From Ascaphus truei (lineage: Eukaryota; Chordata; Amphibia; Anura; Ascaphidae), in NCBI GenBank assembly GCA_036426205.1, contig CM071567.1:294350592-294414591 (forward strand): a stretch of DNA of 64,000 nucleotides, written 5' to 3'. Each line of letters begins with the position of its first letter. The stretch's first letter is position 1. A program made the translations under genes and the position numbers. This document shows, piece by piece, positions 12,451 through 23,969 of this stretch. The notes under the pieces are model-generated. The model was not told the DNA's origin. It did not search any database and saw nothing but the letters and a program-made list of their open reading frames with translations.

Positions 12451-14352
12451 AGCAAGACTGACCAAAAGATTGCTAACCTGAAACAGAAGTATGAGGAGGC
12501 ACTGAAAGAGATTACAGTCTTTCAGCAGGAGGTTCACACTCCCTGCATAGAACTGAATGCCTCACACCAGGTGGTCAACAGTGTCCGGACAGAGGTGGAT
12601 ATATCCCAGAAGGAGGTTCATACTCTCCGCATAGCACTGGATGCCTCTAACAAGATATCAACAGTTGCCGCACAAAACTGGAAGTCTCTAAAAAGGAACT
12701 TCACAGTCTCACTGAGGAGCTGGACATCTCTCAAAAAGCTATCCTCAGTCTTAGTATGGATTTTAAAGTCTCTCAGAAGAAGCTTCACACCCTCAACCTA
12801 GAGATAGACGTCTCACGTCAGGAGAACGGGACTCTCAAATCAGAAGTGCGTAAATGGAAGGAGTACTACAAGGAGGCCCTGAATATTACAGAGATTGCAA
12901 GAAGAGAAAATACAAGGCTGAAAGAAGAAAATTTGGATTTTACAGACCACGTCAATGAAAAGAAGGAAAAGCTGCGCAAGCTACAAAAATAAAGAAACTA
13001 TTGGAAGACGAAAAATTGTAAGCATTGATGTAACACACATAAGCAGAACACCTATTGCAGAACAAACTACAAGGTCTGCATACGCTCCTCCAGAATGCAG
13101 AGGAGAAGCAGCGAACTCTGCAGGAAGAAAATCTGCAGGCTACTAAAGAAGTACAAGTGCTGTGGGAACGTCTGATTACCCAATGTATCCACGCAGAGCA
13201 GCATGAGGAACTGAAGGCTATCCTAAACAACACCAGAGCTTCGCTGGAGACCAAGCTTAGAGACCAGGTGACTCTGTACAAGAGGGAGCACAAGAAGGTC
13301 CAAAAACTGAGGCAAGCAGCTGCAGCCCTAGTGAAGAAATTCACAGTGCTCCACCATATAATGAAGGATATGTGGAAGCAAGCTCAGAGAATGCACAGTG
13401 AGGAGATAAAGACCCTGAGAGGAGAATTGCAAGATGCACTCAAGAAACAGGGATCTCTCGCGGATGAATTAAACTTGCAGAAAAGCCTAGAAGTAGAAGA
13501 GCTTGAAAGACTGAAAAATGAGATTACAGTACTACAGGAAAAGGTATTGACCCTGCCCAAGCTTTGGTTTCCCACAGCAACTAATACCCATGAAGACAAG
13601 GGTACAGTTAGAGATGGGGACACCGCTCATCTGCAAAATGAGATTGGAAAGTTTGAACCATCAGAGCAAGCACTAGCTAAACCTTCAGCTGCCCAACAGG
13701 CAACAAATAAAGATATGAGTGCAGAATCAAAACCAGAAGAATCCTTATCTGATTAAGCTGAAAAGATTGGACGTTCTCTGGAAGTGTATGTGGAATCGCA
13801 ACTCAATCCCAAAGAAGCTGAACTGGCAACTGCATTGAGTAGAAAAAGAAGTGCAGAAGGACAGCTTCAAGAGCTGAAAACTCAAATACAGCTCAACCCC
13901 ATTATAACGCGATACATTACAACGCAAATCCGCTTATAACGCAATGAAAGCGTGGCTCCCAATTTTCGTATTTATGAATACTTTACAACACGATTATTGG
14001 TATCTTAAATACTTTATTGAACAATGCATACAATTGTAAATTATTTCTAACGCGATCCGCTCATAGTGCAATGTGATTCTTTGGATCCCAAGCACAGCGT
14101 TATAAGGGGGTTGAGCTGTAGCTATTCTTGAATGCTCTTTAAGTGATATCATGCAATGGCATGAGGCTAAGATAGTAGAAATAGATTCTGAACATCAGAC
14201 AGAATTCAGGAGTTTGCTGACAGAGGCTTTGCAAGACCTGAGCAAGGGTTATAAGGAATGGACATTTAGTGCTAAAATGGAGTCCATAGAAAAGATGGCG
14301 AGAGAAAGCTATTTGCATAAATGCTCTGCGACTGGCACCATACAGTCTGCCT
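12451..14352 (+). pseudogene. Intronless coiled-coil pseudogene with lamin-like C-terminal part
   Basis: A continuous coding-like stretch rich in heptad-compatible Leu/Glu/Lys begins near 12451 in several shifted frames (12571-12801, 12756-12992) and runs as a 233-codon frame at 13055-13756. After one in-frame stop (13754-13756) the frame continues to 13888. The part after the stop contains NPKEAELATALSRKR, and beyond the MITE, KIVEIDSEHQTEF and LLTEALQDL. These resemble coil 1B/2 of nuclear lamins, which have EAELxxALSxKR and VEIDxxRQxEF-type motifs; this is judged from memory of the family. The earlier part is a generic coiled coil that I cannot name. Absence of introns, the frameshifts and a downstream AATAAA (15126) suggest a decayed retrocopy or a retro-derived mosaic gene. 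Confidence 0.55.
13889..14118. mobile_element. Tigger/pogo-like MITE (230 bp)
   Basis: Inverted termini CAGCTCAACCCCATTATAA (left) and CAGCTCAACCCCCTTATAA (right, minus strand), flanked by TA on both sides (13887-13888 and 14119-14120). CAGxxxAACCCC...TTATAACGC ends with a TA duplication are typical of Tigger-type Tc1/mariner elements. There is no transposase. It splits the coiled-coil pseudogene. Removing it with one TA copy rejoins the two parts in the same reading frame, so it inserted while, or after, that frame existed. Confidence 0.8.
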
Positions 14353-15159
14353 AAAAAGTGATGATCGCCCGACGTTGTTAAATCTCATGACCACGCGGTC
14401 CGTAGAAAAACTGTACTTGAAAAAGTCCTCCTTGAGCGACTGAGGAGTGCCAATCTCAAGTACCTTCTGGAGGAGACACTAATAACCTGGAGAAAGGGCT
14501 CCAATCCCAGTGGAAATGAGGGTTCTCATACTCCATCCACTCTCATTCGAGCTGCAGAGATATCTCGAGTGAGAGTGGAAGGATGGGCTTCAGCAGTGGT
14601 AAGATCGAGCTTCCCACAAACAGGGGATGTCTGTAACAGGGACCTATCACTGTTGGAAAACTTGCCCCTGATCCAGCAGTGTGCACATCAGCAATCAACC
14701 AGACTCCATCTGGCTGATTAGGACTGTCAGAAAAGGCCTGTTCTGAGAAACAGGAAGAAGATTTCCTTAGCACACAACTAGGGCTGACCAGAGGAACAGA
14801 TGTCTTGAGCTGCAGAAGGACTGTATGCTGATAGCAAGACAAGGGGACCATACCTCTATACCTGGACACAGACATTGCCATAGCACACAAGGGTGTTAAC
14901 CCAGGAGAGCAGAGAGGCCTTCCCCTATAGCTACAACAAACAGATAAGAGACTTTCTTCTTGGACTGTTGTATATCTATATGTATATATCTTTGCAGGTG
15001 GCAACTAGCTTAGATACCCACCCAGTTAGAAAAGGATGGAGTGAAGGTGTAGATATTCTCCAAAGCAGAGTATGCCTTTATTCTGTTTATTTTGAGTGTT
15101 TTGCCGTGTTAAAGGAACAGGCGCAATAAAGCCTCATTTTAGTAAGTTCTAATAGATAC
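14353..15159. other. Downstream part of the pseudogene locus, unrecognised
   Basis: No long frame continues the coiled coil. The polyadenylation-type hexamer AATAAA at 15126-15131 could be the 3' end of the retrocopied transcript. The 153-codon minus frame (14543-15004) has no recognisable domain and is regarded as chance. Confidence 0.3.
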
Positions 15160-15470
15160 AGACAGTGACAGGCTACCCTGTGGGGTTTACCCCCCTCATG
15201 CAGCCTCCCTGAGTGGCAGGAGAGGAGGTGACACTGGGTCTGTGTTGCAGTCAATCATGGGGCAGATCCTGTGCTCTCCCATTTCTGCATTAGGGAGGAA
15301 GCATTCCAAATTATAGAGAGTCCTTCCCAGTCAGGTAAGCGAGAGGAGTTCAGCTCTGTCCCTCCTGGGGTAGAGACATGCCTGTAGTCCCTCCGGGGGT
15401 TGTGCAGCCCAAGATCTAACAGAGATCCAGGCCTCAAGATTACCAGAAGGCCAGTGACTATATATTGTAT
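15160..15470 (+). mobile_element. LTR fragment related to the 9.9-kb solo LTR
   Basis: Shares CTGAGTGGCAGGAGAGGAGG and the following sequence (AGGTGACAC, GTTGCAGTCAAT, CCTGTGCTCTCCC, AGGGAGGAAG) in the same order with 10050-10165. Both LTR ends are missing or decayed. Confidence 0.55.
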
Positions 15471-17154
15471 CCGATATTCCCAGTATGGGAAATGAAAGGA
15501 CATTTTGTGTTTCAAAGAAGTGGTGTGAGAGTACTTGCTGACCTAGGTGCAAGGCAGCCTGTCGCACTGATGGTATAGAAAATCATCGTATGTCAAAATG
15601 CATTCCCACATATTCATCCCAATCCAATGTTTTAAGTGGCTCTGCTGCTTAGCGCTGATATATTCTAGAGGCTGTGCAGTGAATCTAGTAAAGAAATCTT
15701 TATCCAAGTCAAGTCTTTAATGGCAATGTTAGTCGTCACACTTATTACATAGTAATTCAAATAATATTGACTTTGGCTCTGGAATAAAATAAATAACTGT
15801 CAAATAATGCATTATAACTTTGCCTAGTGACAGTAATCTAGGCTTGCCAAGTGTGCCAATTTTTTTTTTTGCTCATGCATAGAAGTCCCCTTTCAGTGAA
15901 TTAAAAAGAGAAAAGAAATAAAATGCCAAAGAGTAAGAATTGTCAGGTTTGGAATGGCACACAACCCATAAGTGAGCTAAGGAGTCAATAAAGGTCCATT
16001 CACAATGCCGCATTATATCCAATTCCTGACTTCAAGACTTTTACTTGTTTGTGACACATTTTGAAAATATGCTAGTATTTGCTGTGCACATTTTGTTGTG
16101 AAATACAGGATGTGCAATACCTACCCTTTTATTGAAGAATCATTTTTTTTTTCATATTTCCCATATATTGAGTTTACCTTTTGCTATCTTTGTTGTATGG
16201 TTTCTTTGTAGCACATTGTCTGATCAAGATATGGCAGTTCAGAGGAATAGGCTACATCATGTAAAAGCTATTAAGAAAGAATGACAGTATTTCTCCACAC
16301 ATAATGTAGAAGTAATCTGTACATAGATATAGCTCATTGCCTCAAGAACAGATTGTAAGAAACTGTAATTTGAATTAATTATATGCACATACGGTGTGTG
16401 CCTGATGACAGCTAATGCTCCATTAAGAATGGACATGCTGTGTATACATAAGTAATGGGGTAAATATTTGTATAGTGTGTGTGTTTGTTAAAATATAACT
16501 CAATACATTTACTACCATGATGATGTGTGACTTTTTGGGGTTCAAGGTGGGTTCTATTGAAAGTGACTGCACCAATTACAACATTAAATAGCTCACAACG
16601 ATATATAATAAAGTATATGCTTAAGGTTTGATGATTTAAATCTGAAATATGAAGCCATGACGCTTGAACTGGTACAGAAGCAAAAAAACTATTGGGTTAG
16701 TGGAAGCATACTCTGCTTTATAGAAATCTCAGCAACACATGGCATTTATCTTCAGTAATGCTGGTGACAAGGAGCTTATGCAAAACACCAATACCAGGCA
16801 ATATGGTTACATTACGTTTTATTAAAGTTTGTGCTTAGATGACTTTTCTTGTACTGTTCTGAGTCTCTGTTCTGGCATGTTTTCCAGTCCTGTGTAAGTC
16901 TCTGGGTGTGATTTATGGAACGGTAGATCCCTGAAGCATGAATTTATTTTGAAGAAAAATTGCTCCACCTTTTGTCATAAACTAACTGGAACCTGTTTTC
17001 ACACACAGTTTCTAACAGTAGCACTGTCTAACCTCTAAAAATGTTTGTATTGCATTGAAGACTCACAACACAGTGTTTTATTCAAGGAGAAATACCATTT
17101 GTGACAGAAATCAGATGTAAATGTGCCCTTCTACTCTCTCTGTAAGTTATCATA
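15471..17154. other. No gene recognised
   Basis: AT-rich DNA; nothing supported. Confidence 0.5.
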
Positions 17155-18656
17155 GTTACATAGTTACATAGTTACATAGTGGATGATGTTGAAAAAAGAC
17201 GTAGGTCCATCAAGTTCAACCTATGCTAAATTTAGACAACAGATACTGTATCCTATATCTTTACTTACTTATTGATCCAGAGGAAGGCAAACAAAAAACC
17301 CCATTAAGGGGAAAAATTAATTCCATCCTGACTCCAAGAATTGGCAATCGGATTAATGCCTGGATCAACATCCTTCCCATGTATACTTATTTGGTATATC
17401 CCTGTATACCTTTCCCATCTAAAAAGATGTCCAACCTTTTTTTGAACAAATCTATTGTTTCTGCCATCACAGTCTCCATGGGTAATGAATTCCACATTTT
17501 AACTGCCCTTACTGTAAAGAACCCTTTCCTTTGTTGCTGGTGAAATTTCCTTTCCTCCAACCTTAAGGGATGGACCGAATCCTTTGTACTGCCCGTGGGA
17601 TGAATAGTTCTTTTGAAAGCTCCTTGTATGTCCCTGAATATATTTGTATATAGTTATCATATCCCCTCTTAGACGCCTCTTTTCTAATGTAAATAAATCT
17701 AATTTAGCTAGCCTCTCCTCATAAGTTAGAATGTCCATCACCTTTATTAATTTGGTGGCTCTTCTCTGCACTCTCTCTAGTTCCATAATGTCTTTTCTTA
17801 GGATTGGTGCCCAAAATTGTACTCCATATTCAAGGTGTTGTCTTACTAATGCTTTGTAAAGGGGCATAATTATGTTTACTTCCCTTCCATCCATTGCCCG
17901 TTTGATGCAAGATAAGATCTTGTTTGCCTTTGCAGCTACTGCATGACATTGGGCACTATTGCTAAGCCTGCTGTCTACAAGCACTCCTAAATCCTTCTCC
18001 ATCAAGGATTCCCCAATATATCTCCATTTAATTTGTAAGTCGCCTTTTTATTCTTGCATCCCAAACGCATAGCCTTACATTTATCTGTATTAAACCTCAT
18101 CTGCCATTTATCTGCCCACGTTTCCAGTCTCTCCAAGTCTTTCTGAAGAGAAATTACATCCTGCTCTGATTCTATTACCTTACACAATTTAGTATCATCA
18201 GCAAAGATGGAGACTTTGCTCTCGATCCCAACCTCAAGGTCATTAATAAAAAAGTTAAAAAGCAGGGGTCCCAGTACCGATCCCTGAGGTACTCCACTCA
18301 CGAATTTAGCCCAACCTGATAAAGTTCCATTTATGACAACCCTCTGTTGTCTGTCCTTTAACCAGTTTTCAATCCAGGTGCATATATTATTACTGAGTCC
18401 AATTTTCTTTATTTTGTACACCAACTTCTTGTGTGAAACCGTATCAAAAGCCTTTGCAAAATCTAAGTAGACCACATCAACTGCATTACCCTGGTCTAAA
18501 TTCCTACTTACCTCCTCAAAGAAACAAATAAGGTTAGTTTGGCAAGATCTATCCTTCATAAATCCATGCTGACTATTACTAATAATTTTGTTTTCCATTA
18601 GGTATTCCTGAATATTATCCCGTATTAAACCTTCAAGTAGTTTCCCTACTATTGAA
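17155..18656 (-). mobile_element. CR1-type LINE, 5'-truncated, reverse transcriptase with one frameshift
   Basis: On the minus strand this encodes most of a non-LTR reverse transcriptase. Visible motifs are VYLDFAKAFDTV, SGVPQGSVLGPLLF, the catalytic FADDTK, WQMRFNTDKCK, then the tail MEKDLGVLVDSRL and [19 protein letters not shown]. The frame breaks once near 18011-18014: this copy has four C where the related 40-kb copy has five (40057-40061). The 3' end is not poly(A) but about three copies of a TATGTAAC-like octamer (17155-17176), as in CR1-clade elements. The 5' end stops at a CA microsatellite, so the endonuclease is missing. Otherwise well preserved, hence relatively young. Confidence 0.85.
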
Positions 18657-18691
18657 GTACACACACACACACACATACACACATGCACACG

Positions 18692-18726
<35 letters not shown>

Positions 18727-18763
18727 ACACACGCACGCACACACATACATGCACACACACACA

Positions 18764-18805
<42 letters not shown>

Positions 18806-18895
18806 TGCACATGCACACACACACACACACATGCACACACACATACACATACATGCACACACACACATACATGCACACACACACAGACACACGGG
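18657..18895. repeat. (CA)n microsatellite with CATG/CGCA variants
   Basis: Compound CA repeat with ACATGCAC and ACGCAC interruptions. It joins the truncated 5' end of the CR1 element and inflates the open frames on both strands. Confidence 0.95.
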
Positions 18896-19080
18896 GCAGA
18901 AGGGGGCACATCACCCGCTCCCCCCCTCCACCCCCTCTCCCCCGGCAGCGCAAGCACCCTCCATCTCCCGCAGGCTGACAGCCACAGGGATCGGGCAGAT
19001 GGAGGCACATCACCCGCTCCCCCCCCGGCAGCGCAAGCCCCCTCCATCTCCCGCAGGCTGACAGCCACAGTAGTGGAAGA
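18896..19080. repeat. Two-copy tandem duplication (about 95-bp unit)
   Basis: The block CACATCACCCGCTCCCCCC...GGCAGCGCAAGC...CTCCATCTCCCGCAGGCTGA occurs at 18907-18983 and again at 19004-19068, with a C-run length difference and a small insertion in the first copy. Confidence 0.85.
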
Positions 19081-19343
19081 GAGCTTTATAAGAGCATCCC
19101 CGGAAGTGGGCAATAAATGCTGACTTGCCTTACTTTAAGTCAAATTTTACTATGTTTTGTCCAGAATATGCAACAGTAAACACAGTAAACACAGAGGCCC
19201 CAGTGCACATCCAACATGGCAAATTATTTGTTTCATTTCTACATGTTTTTTTCTTCTCAGAAGTATGGGTCATTTAGCTCAATCAATATCATGCCCACAT
19301 TTATTTAAAAAAAAATCAAACCTGACAATGGACACTCGCTGCG

Positions 19344-19426
19344 ATCCAATAGAGGTTTATTAGTGCAGTTACATACAGCTGTATGCCTTTTCATGATGTA
19401 ACTGCACTAATAAACCTCTATTGGAT
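19344..19426. repeat. Long perfect hairpin (31-bp stem, 21-nt loop)
   Basis: Positions 19344-19374 are the exact reverse complement of 19396-19426. The inner stem (AATAGAGGTTTATTAGTGCAG...TTACA) is related to the stem at 50001-50132 (AATAGAAGTTTAATGGTCA), suggesting the same foldback or head-to-head repeat family. A transcript would form a pre-miRNA-like hairpin, but no evidence of expression is available. Confidence 0.85.
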
Positions 19427-19509
19427 TGTAGTGAGGGCCCGCTTTCACTTTTGACATTTTGCTGCAACTCTCATAAGGGCTCAACCCAACCTGCCTTTTT
19501 TTTCTTCTA

Positions 19510-19940
19510 ATTCCTACCCCCTTTAATATGTGCATCTATACAATCCACACAATGATAAGAAATTAGCTAAGTCGATGAACAATTCGTTCTCCTGTGATCA
19601 ATCGGCGAAGATTCGGCTCGGGGGTTCACTAAATGGCTGTCAGTGCAGCAGAAGAGGACCAAGGATGCAAAGTCGTGTGGCCAGGCAGCCACTAGATACA
19701 ATTGGTGTACTGCTAGAGAGACGGTAGAGCTCAAAAAGGGGTGTGCCAGAGCCTGCTTCAGAAGAGAAGGGATGTTACTTTGTAAATGGTTGCTATAGAA
19801 ACAAAAAATGTTGTTACATTATAATAAATTAAAAATATCATTCAAAATCGTTTAAAAAAATGCTACAATATTTTCTCATAGTTCAGAACTGATTAATTAA
19901 ATAAACACACATGTAGGACATTTCTGGGTCTGCAGCTTTA
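19510..19940 (+). repeat. Dispersed repeat, copy 1 (second copy 54655-55085)
   Basis: About 430 bp shared with 54655-55085 in the same orientation. Shared landmarks include TTTAATATGTGCATC, ACAATCCACACAATGATAAG, GTTCACTAAATGG, GTCAGTGCAGCAG, TGTGCCAGAGCCTG and TTTGTAAATGGTTGCTATAG. Copies differ by substitutions and small indels. No termini or coding capacity are recognised. Confidence 0.8.
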
Positions 19941-20146
19941 ATGAGTAAAGATGCGCAACATTTTCACTGCAGAACTGTATGTCACCCAGACAATTTCATG
20001 AAAAATGGTAACGTTTGCGCAATTTTGTGGCAAGCATTAAATATCCATGTGTAAGGTCAAGGGGCCCTTAATATTCAGTACTGAGTTACAAATGGCACTC
20101 TAAATCCCCAAATATAAAACGAGGTCCTTAAACGAATATATATATA

Positions 20147-20933
20147 TGTAATCTGGGTCCCCCGGTCCTCCTGGTCCCTCGTAAGTCCCTTTACCTCCGC
20201 TGTGGCGGCCGATGTGTTCCAGTGGAGGCAGGGACAGGTGCGGGTGGCTGCATCGAAGTTGAGGCAGGTGACCCGGTCGCCGGAGGTATCGGCGGCTCCC
20301 GTAGCAGAGCGCCGACATTTTGGATTTAATCGCGCGAGGCGGCCATTAGGGAATCAGGGCTGCATCCTGGACCAGGGTGATCTGGGACCAGATCATCCAT
20401 CTAAGACCACAGAGACTCTTAAGGTGATACAATCCACGCGGGACCCACCCAACGTAGAGGCGTAGGCATCGCGGTTCATCGCTTCGGATCCGTGGATCCC
20501 ATATTCATCCTTGCGCGCCCGGGTGTGGACACACCCGACAGGTACCTCATCTCACCAAGTGCACTAACCATACACGGGCACCTTAGTACCTGGGGGGTAA
20601 ACCCAGTGAGGGTGAGGACATGGTGCCAAGGGGAGCACGGTGAAGGGGTACGGCCCTGCGAGGCTTGTATGTTTTGGAGTGTTATTATTATTAGTCTACG
20701 CAGTAAAACTGTTATACTTACACAAGTGTGTTTTATTGCATGGGGTTCCTGTAACAGGATAATTCCACATAGTAGAATCCCGTACAGGTGGAGGCGCTAC
20801 CGATCATCAACTCAGGTACACCCCAGGTTCCCAGCAGTGAGGCTCAGGTTTCCTGTGAGCCACATGTATCGCACCGCACCACACACACACCGTAGCCACA
20901 CATCTCCTAGGGGGTGGGGGAAAGTGTGCTACA
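20147..20933 (+). mobile_element. Solo LTR (787 bp)
   Basis: Begins TGTAATCTGGG and ends GTGTGCTACA, with TATA flanks on both sides (20143-20146 and 20934-20937) in a (TA)n tract. GC-rich with CpGs. Sequence order is shared with the LTR near 56.5-57.5 kb (GTGACC-GG-TCGCCGGAGG, GACTCTTAAGGTGATACAAT, GCATCGCGG) and with 41.46-42.43 kb. No coding region adjoins. Superfamily undetermined. Confidence 0.7.
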
Positions 20934-20937
20934 TATA

Positions 20938-21955
20938 AGATGACCTCTAGCTTGTCTATGAAATACGTGAATATAAGGTGAATACCCCAAAGTGACAAGT
21001 CGGAATCATGCAGTCCTATAAATGCACCAGTGCACACAAATACATCAATGAGTGAGAAGATAAATAGATAAACCATTGATTCCTGCTCAAACCCTTGGTA
21101 TGAATTGTTCCCCCAATTCTCCACAGATGTCTTTTTTGTCCAAAACTCGGTGAGCGCAGATGTAATAACCGAAAATTAGAAAAACACAATATAGTGCAAT
21201 ATGCCAGAAAAATCTAAGGCAGGTGATATGGATGCTGGTAGGGGTTATACTCACATATTCCTCGTAGTAACTAACCCAATATAGTGGCAAAACCCCTCGC
21301 TGTAAGTCTAGTTGGAGAGGACCTTTCCAAGGAAGACCAGAGAGAAAAGATCGGATAGTACAGACTGTAAAACAATACTTTATGTAGTATCAATAATAAA
21401 GTTCAACAATCACAATGGGTCAAAATTAAAAAGGCATAAGTGACAAAGTAAAGGGTTATATTGGTTGGAAGAAATCGCTCTCACCGCCTCCTAAACATAT
21501 AAAAACAATACAAGTCATCTAACACTAGAGAAACATCGCATTCCGTCTTTCGCCATCATGTGTGATGTCATGCTAGGCAACCCGGGGGTGAGGAGAACTG
21601 AGCTGTGGGTGTGGCATAGTGGTGTAGGAGGGTTCCCCTCCCGCGTTTAATATTACTATTTGTGTCACTGACAAACACAAATAATGGGCATAAAATCATC
21701 ATAAAGCTGAATAGAGTAATATGTACTTTGGGACTTTTTATGAGTTAACCTTGTGCTTGATGTATTAAATATACATGTATTTATAATATTGTATTCCCTA
21801 ACTTTTAACATTATCACCACCACAAGGTTTTTTCATCTTTATGCATACGATTACTTTGCCTATTGGGGTACATATGCTTTTATGTTTATGTTTTTGAACC
21901 TGTGCACTATTCTGAAAGTTTGGGAACACCCATATTCTATAAAGTAGCTGTATTA
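20938..21955. other. Probable interspersed repeat remnant, no gene
   Basis: Sequence resembling the AT-rich arm of the hammerhead-type repeats (for example ACAATACTTTATGTAGTATC and a CpG-containing block at 21530-21600). No core motif is found. Nothing is seen in 21620-21955. Confidence 0.3.
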
Positions 21956-22299
21956 GGCCATGATTATACCACACATCGCCGGCGGCGCGACACGGCACGG
22001 CTGAAAAACAAATGACTGTAATGAAAGTAAACATACCTTGCGCCCCGCACATACTGCAAAGCGTCAGTCGCATGAAGAAACTTTCAAAATTGTTTTCTTG
22101 AGGCGACGGCCGCGTCACATGAGCGTTTCAGCTAATGAGGACGAAGCGCTCACGGCAACGCCTCCGCCATGCCGCCCCGTCGCCTCTTCTTCTCCTCTCT
22201 CCTGTCTCTCCTGTATGTTCAAGATGCCGCTCGGTGGCAGTGCAGGGCGACGTCACCGGATTGCGCTGCCGCTCAGTGGCATCTGGTATAATCAAGACC
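21956..22299. mobile_element. PIF/Harbinger-like MITE (344 bp)
   Basis: Termini GGCCATGATTATACCACA (left) and, on the minus strand, GGTCTTGATTATACCAGA (right) are flanked by TTA on both sides (21953-21955 and 22300-22302). A TTA target duplication with GGCC/GGTC ends fits PIF/Harbinger. The interior is CpG-rich with no transposase. The overlapping Arg/Ser/Pro-rich frames at 22038-22317 are compositional. Confidence 0.75.
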
Positions 22300-22302
22300 T
22301 TA

Positions 22303-22859
22303 GACTGTAGCACATAGCAGAAGCCATACAGTACAGTCTTTGATACATTTGAATATTAAGGTCTTCCTTATACCGGACAGAGCTTTTGATACTACACACA
22401 TCTTCTTCATGTACCCTGTCATATTAAGAAGTATACCTGAAAAATACTCAGTAAGGTTTTGAGAGCTCTACATACTGTAATTTCAGCTATGAAGTCCATT
22501 AAATGCAGCAATATAAGATGCCAAAAAGAGTGTTCCTGATCAGCAAATGCAGGCTTGTTGCAGTGGGCTGCTCGAGGAAAGCATGTGTGGAAGCAGTATA
22601 ACACTATGTTGACCGTTCTTGGGTCTACACACATCTTGTTTTTTCTTTCCAGGTGAGGGGAGCGCAGGAAATTCTCAGCATGTGTGAAAAATAAATAAGA
22701 AACTAAAATAGTGCGACCAGTATGTGATCATTTTCTTAAGGTCTAAGTGATATCTTGGCACTCACAGATTTCTTCATGAATTTAAAGCATGTTAGAGACT
22801 CAATCTCTCTCTAAATGGAGCATCACTTGCAAGGGACATTAATATAGATCTTCACCAGG
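22303..22859. other. No gene recognised
   Basis: Nothing supported. Confidence 0.5.
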
Positions 22860-23270
22860 GTGATGTGGTGTGGATAAACCTCTTGTGTACTCGGGAATGA
22901 GGAAAAAGGAAACTCGCATAGTGTGGTATGTTCAAAAGTATATTGTATCACAATAAAGGTATTTGCATTACGCTCACATTTGCACATGAGAAAATAGGCA
23001 TTGTACGAGTGATGGGACTCCTGTCCGTGTCCGTGGCGTCTTAGTCTCTAGCGCGTGTCTCCTTCCAACTCCCTACGTCACTTCCAGGTGACAAATCAGC
23101 TACTGGCGGAAGTGGTAGGAACGCGCTGGTACCGGTTGCTAGGAACTCCAGGAGCTTCCCCTCTCGTCCACTGCACAACTTGGGCGGATTCTACGCGTTT
23201 TGCTAATTAGCTTCCTCAGGAATCATGATTTGTCTATCCTTAACTGAGAATTTATAGGCTAGTAGCCCTA
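22860..23270 (-). mobile_element. Hammerhead-type interspersed repeat
   Basis: Same layout as the 9.0-9.7-kb repeat: an AATAAAGGT-bearing AT-rich part (22950-22970), then a CpG-rich block, then ACGCGTTTTGC...TTCCTCAGG. Non-coding. Boundaries approximate. Confidence 0.4.
23185..23222 (-). ncRNA. Hammerhead-like core (CTGAGGA, stem II intact)
   Basis: On the minus strand: CTGAGGA (rc of 23213-23219), a GCTA/TAGC stem II with a tiny loop, then AAAAC (rc of 23197-23201) in place of GAAAC, followed by GCGTAG. G12 is substituted and no NUH triplet is obvious, so it is probably inactive. Confidence 0.45.
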
Positions 23271-23969
23271 AGATGCAATTGGCTATGGTTCATCAATTGG
23301 ATGAAGATCAATTGTTATATTACACCTTTAAAGTTAAAGATGCTACTCGATACATACTAGCATTCCAAATTATTTGTAGAAGTATCTCAATGCATAGTGA
23401 ATTCCAATAATACATATCTATGAAAATTATTTTAACACATTTTAATTTAAAAATATATTTTAAAAAAGTATAAAAAAATATATAAAGAATAGACAGCAAT
23501 ATATACGATGCAACTGAAATACTGGGATTCATGTCTATATGGAGAAAGGTGAGAGACCACATGAAGTCAGTTTTGGAAAATACATACATATATATGGCCA
23601 GCCCCCTAACAACATCCCCACTCTCTCCCTGCTCGGGGAAATCATGTGGTCCACAAAGCCGCTCAGGTCACTATGTCCAGAGAGGTATTACCGGACACAT
23701 ACATGTCCAGCATTACCTCTATTTTTTTACTGGACAGAGTGTCCAAATACAGGACAGTGCAGTTCAATACTGGACACCTGGCAACCAATCTGCCAGTGCG
23801 TGCCGGAAGCTGAGTGCGACATCTGAGCAGGACCAGCTTCCGCCCGCACCAGCAGGAGAGAGGCCCGTTCTCACATATAGGGAGGCACGGCGTGGGAAAG
23901 AGGCCCAAAAGCAACTGGGGAGAGCCGCGGCATCAGAGGCACCAGACCAGCCCAAATGTAGGCATGTGT
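23271..23969. other. No gene recognised
   Basis: AT-rich to 23520, then a GC-richer block (23600-23950) with GGACA repeats typical of a decayed element. Competing frames on both strands (155 and 139 codons) carry no domain. Confidence 0.4.

Noticed and set aside
14543..15004. Minus-strand 153-codon frame
   Set aside because: Antisense to the pseudogene's 3' region, no recognisable domain or conserved motif.
18633..19123. Cys/Val-rich and His/Thr-rich frames, including the N-terminal extension of the CR1 frame
   Set aside because: These come from the CA microsatellite; the real reverse transcriptase coding similarity starts only at about 18650.
22038..22317. Possible CpG-island first exon
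   Set aside because: The block is exactly the interior of a Harbinger-like MITE with TTA duplication.
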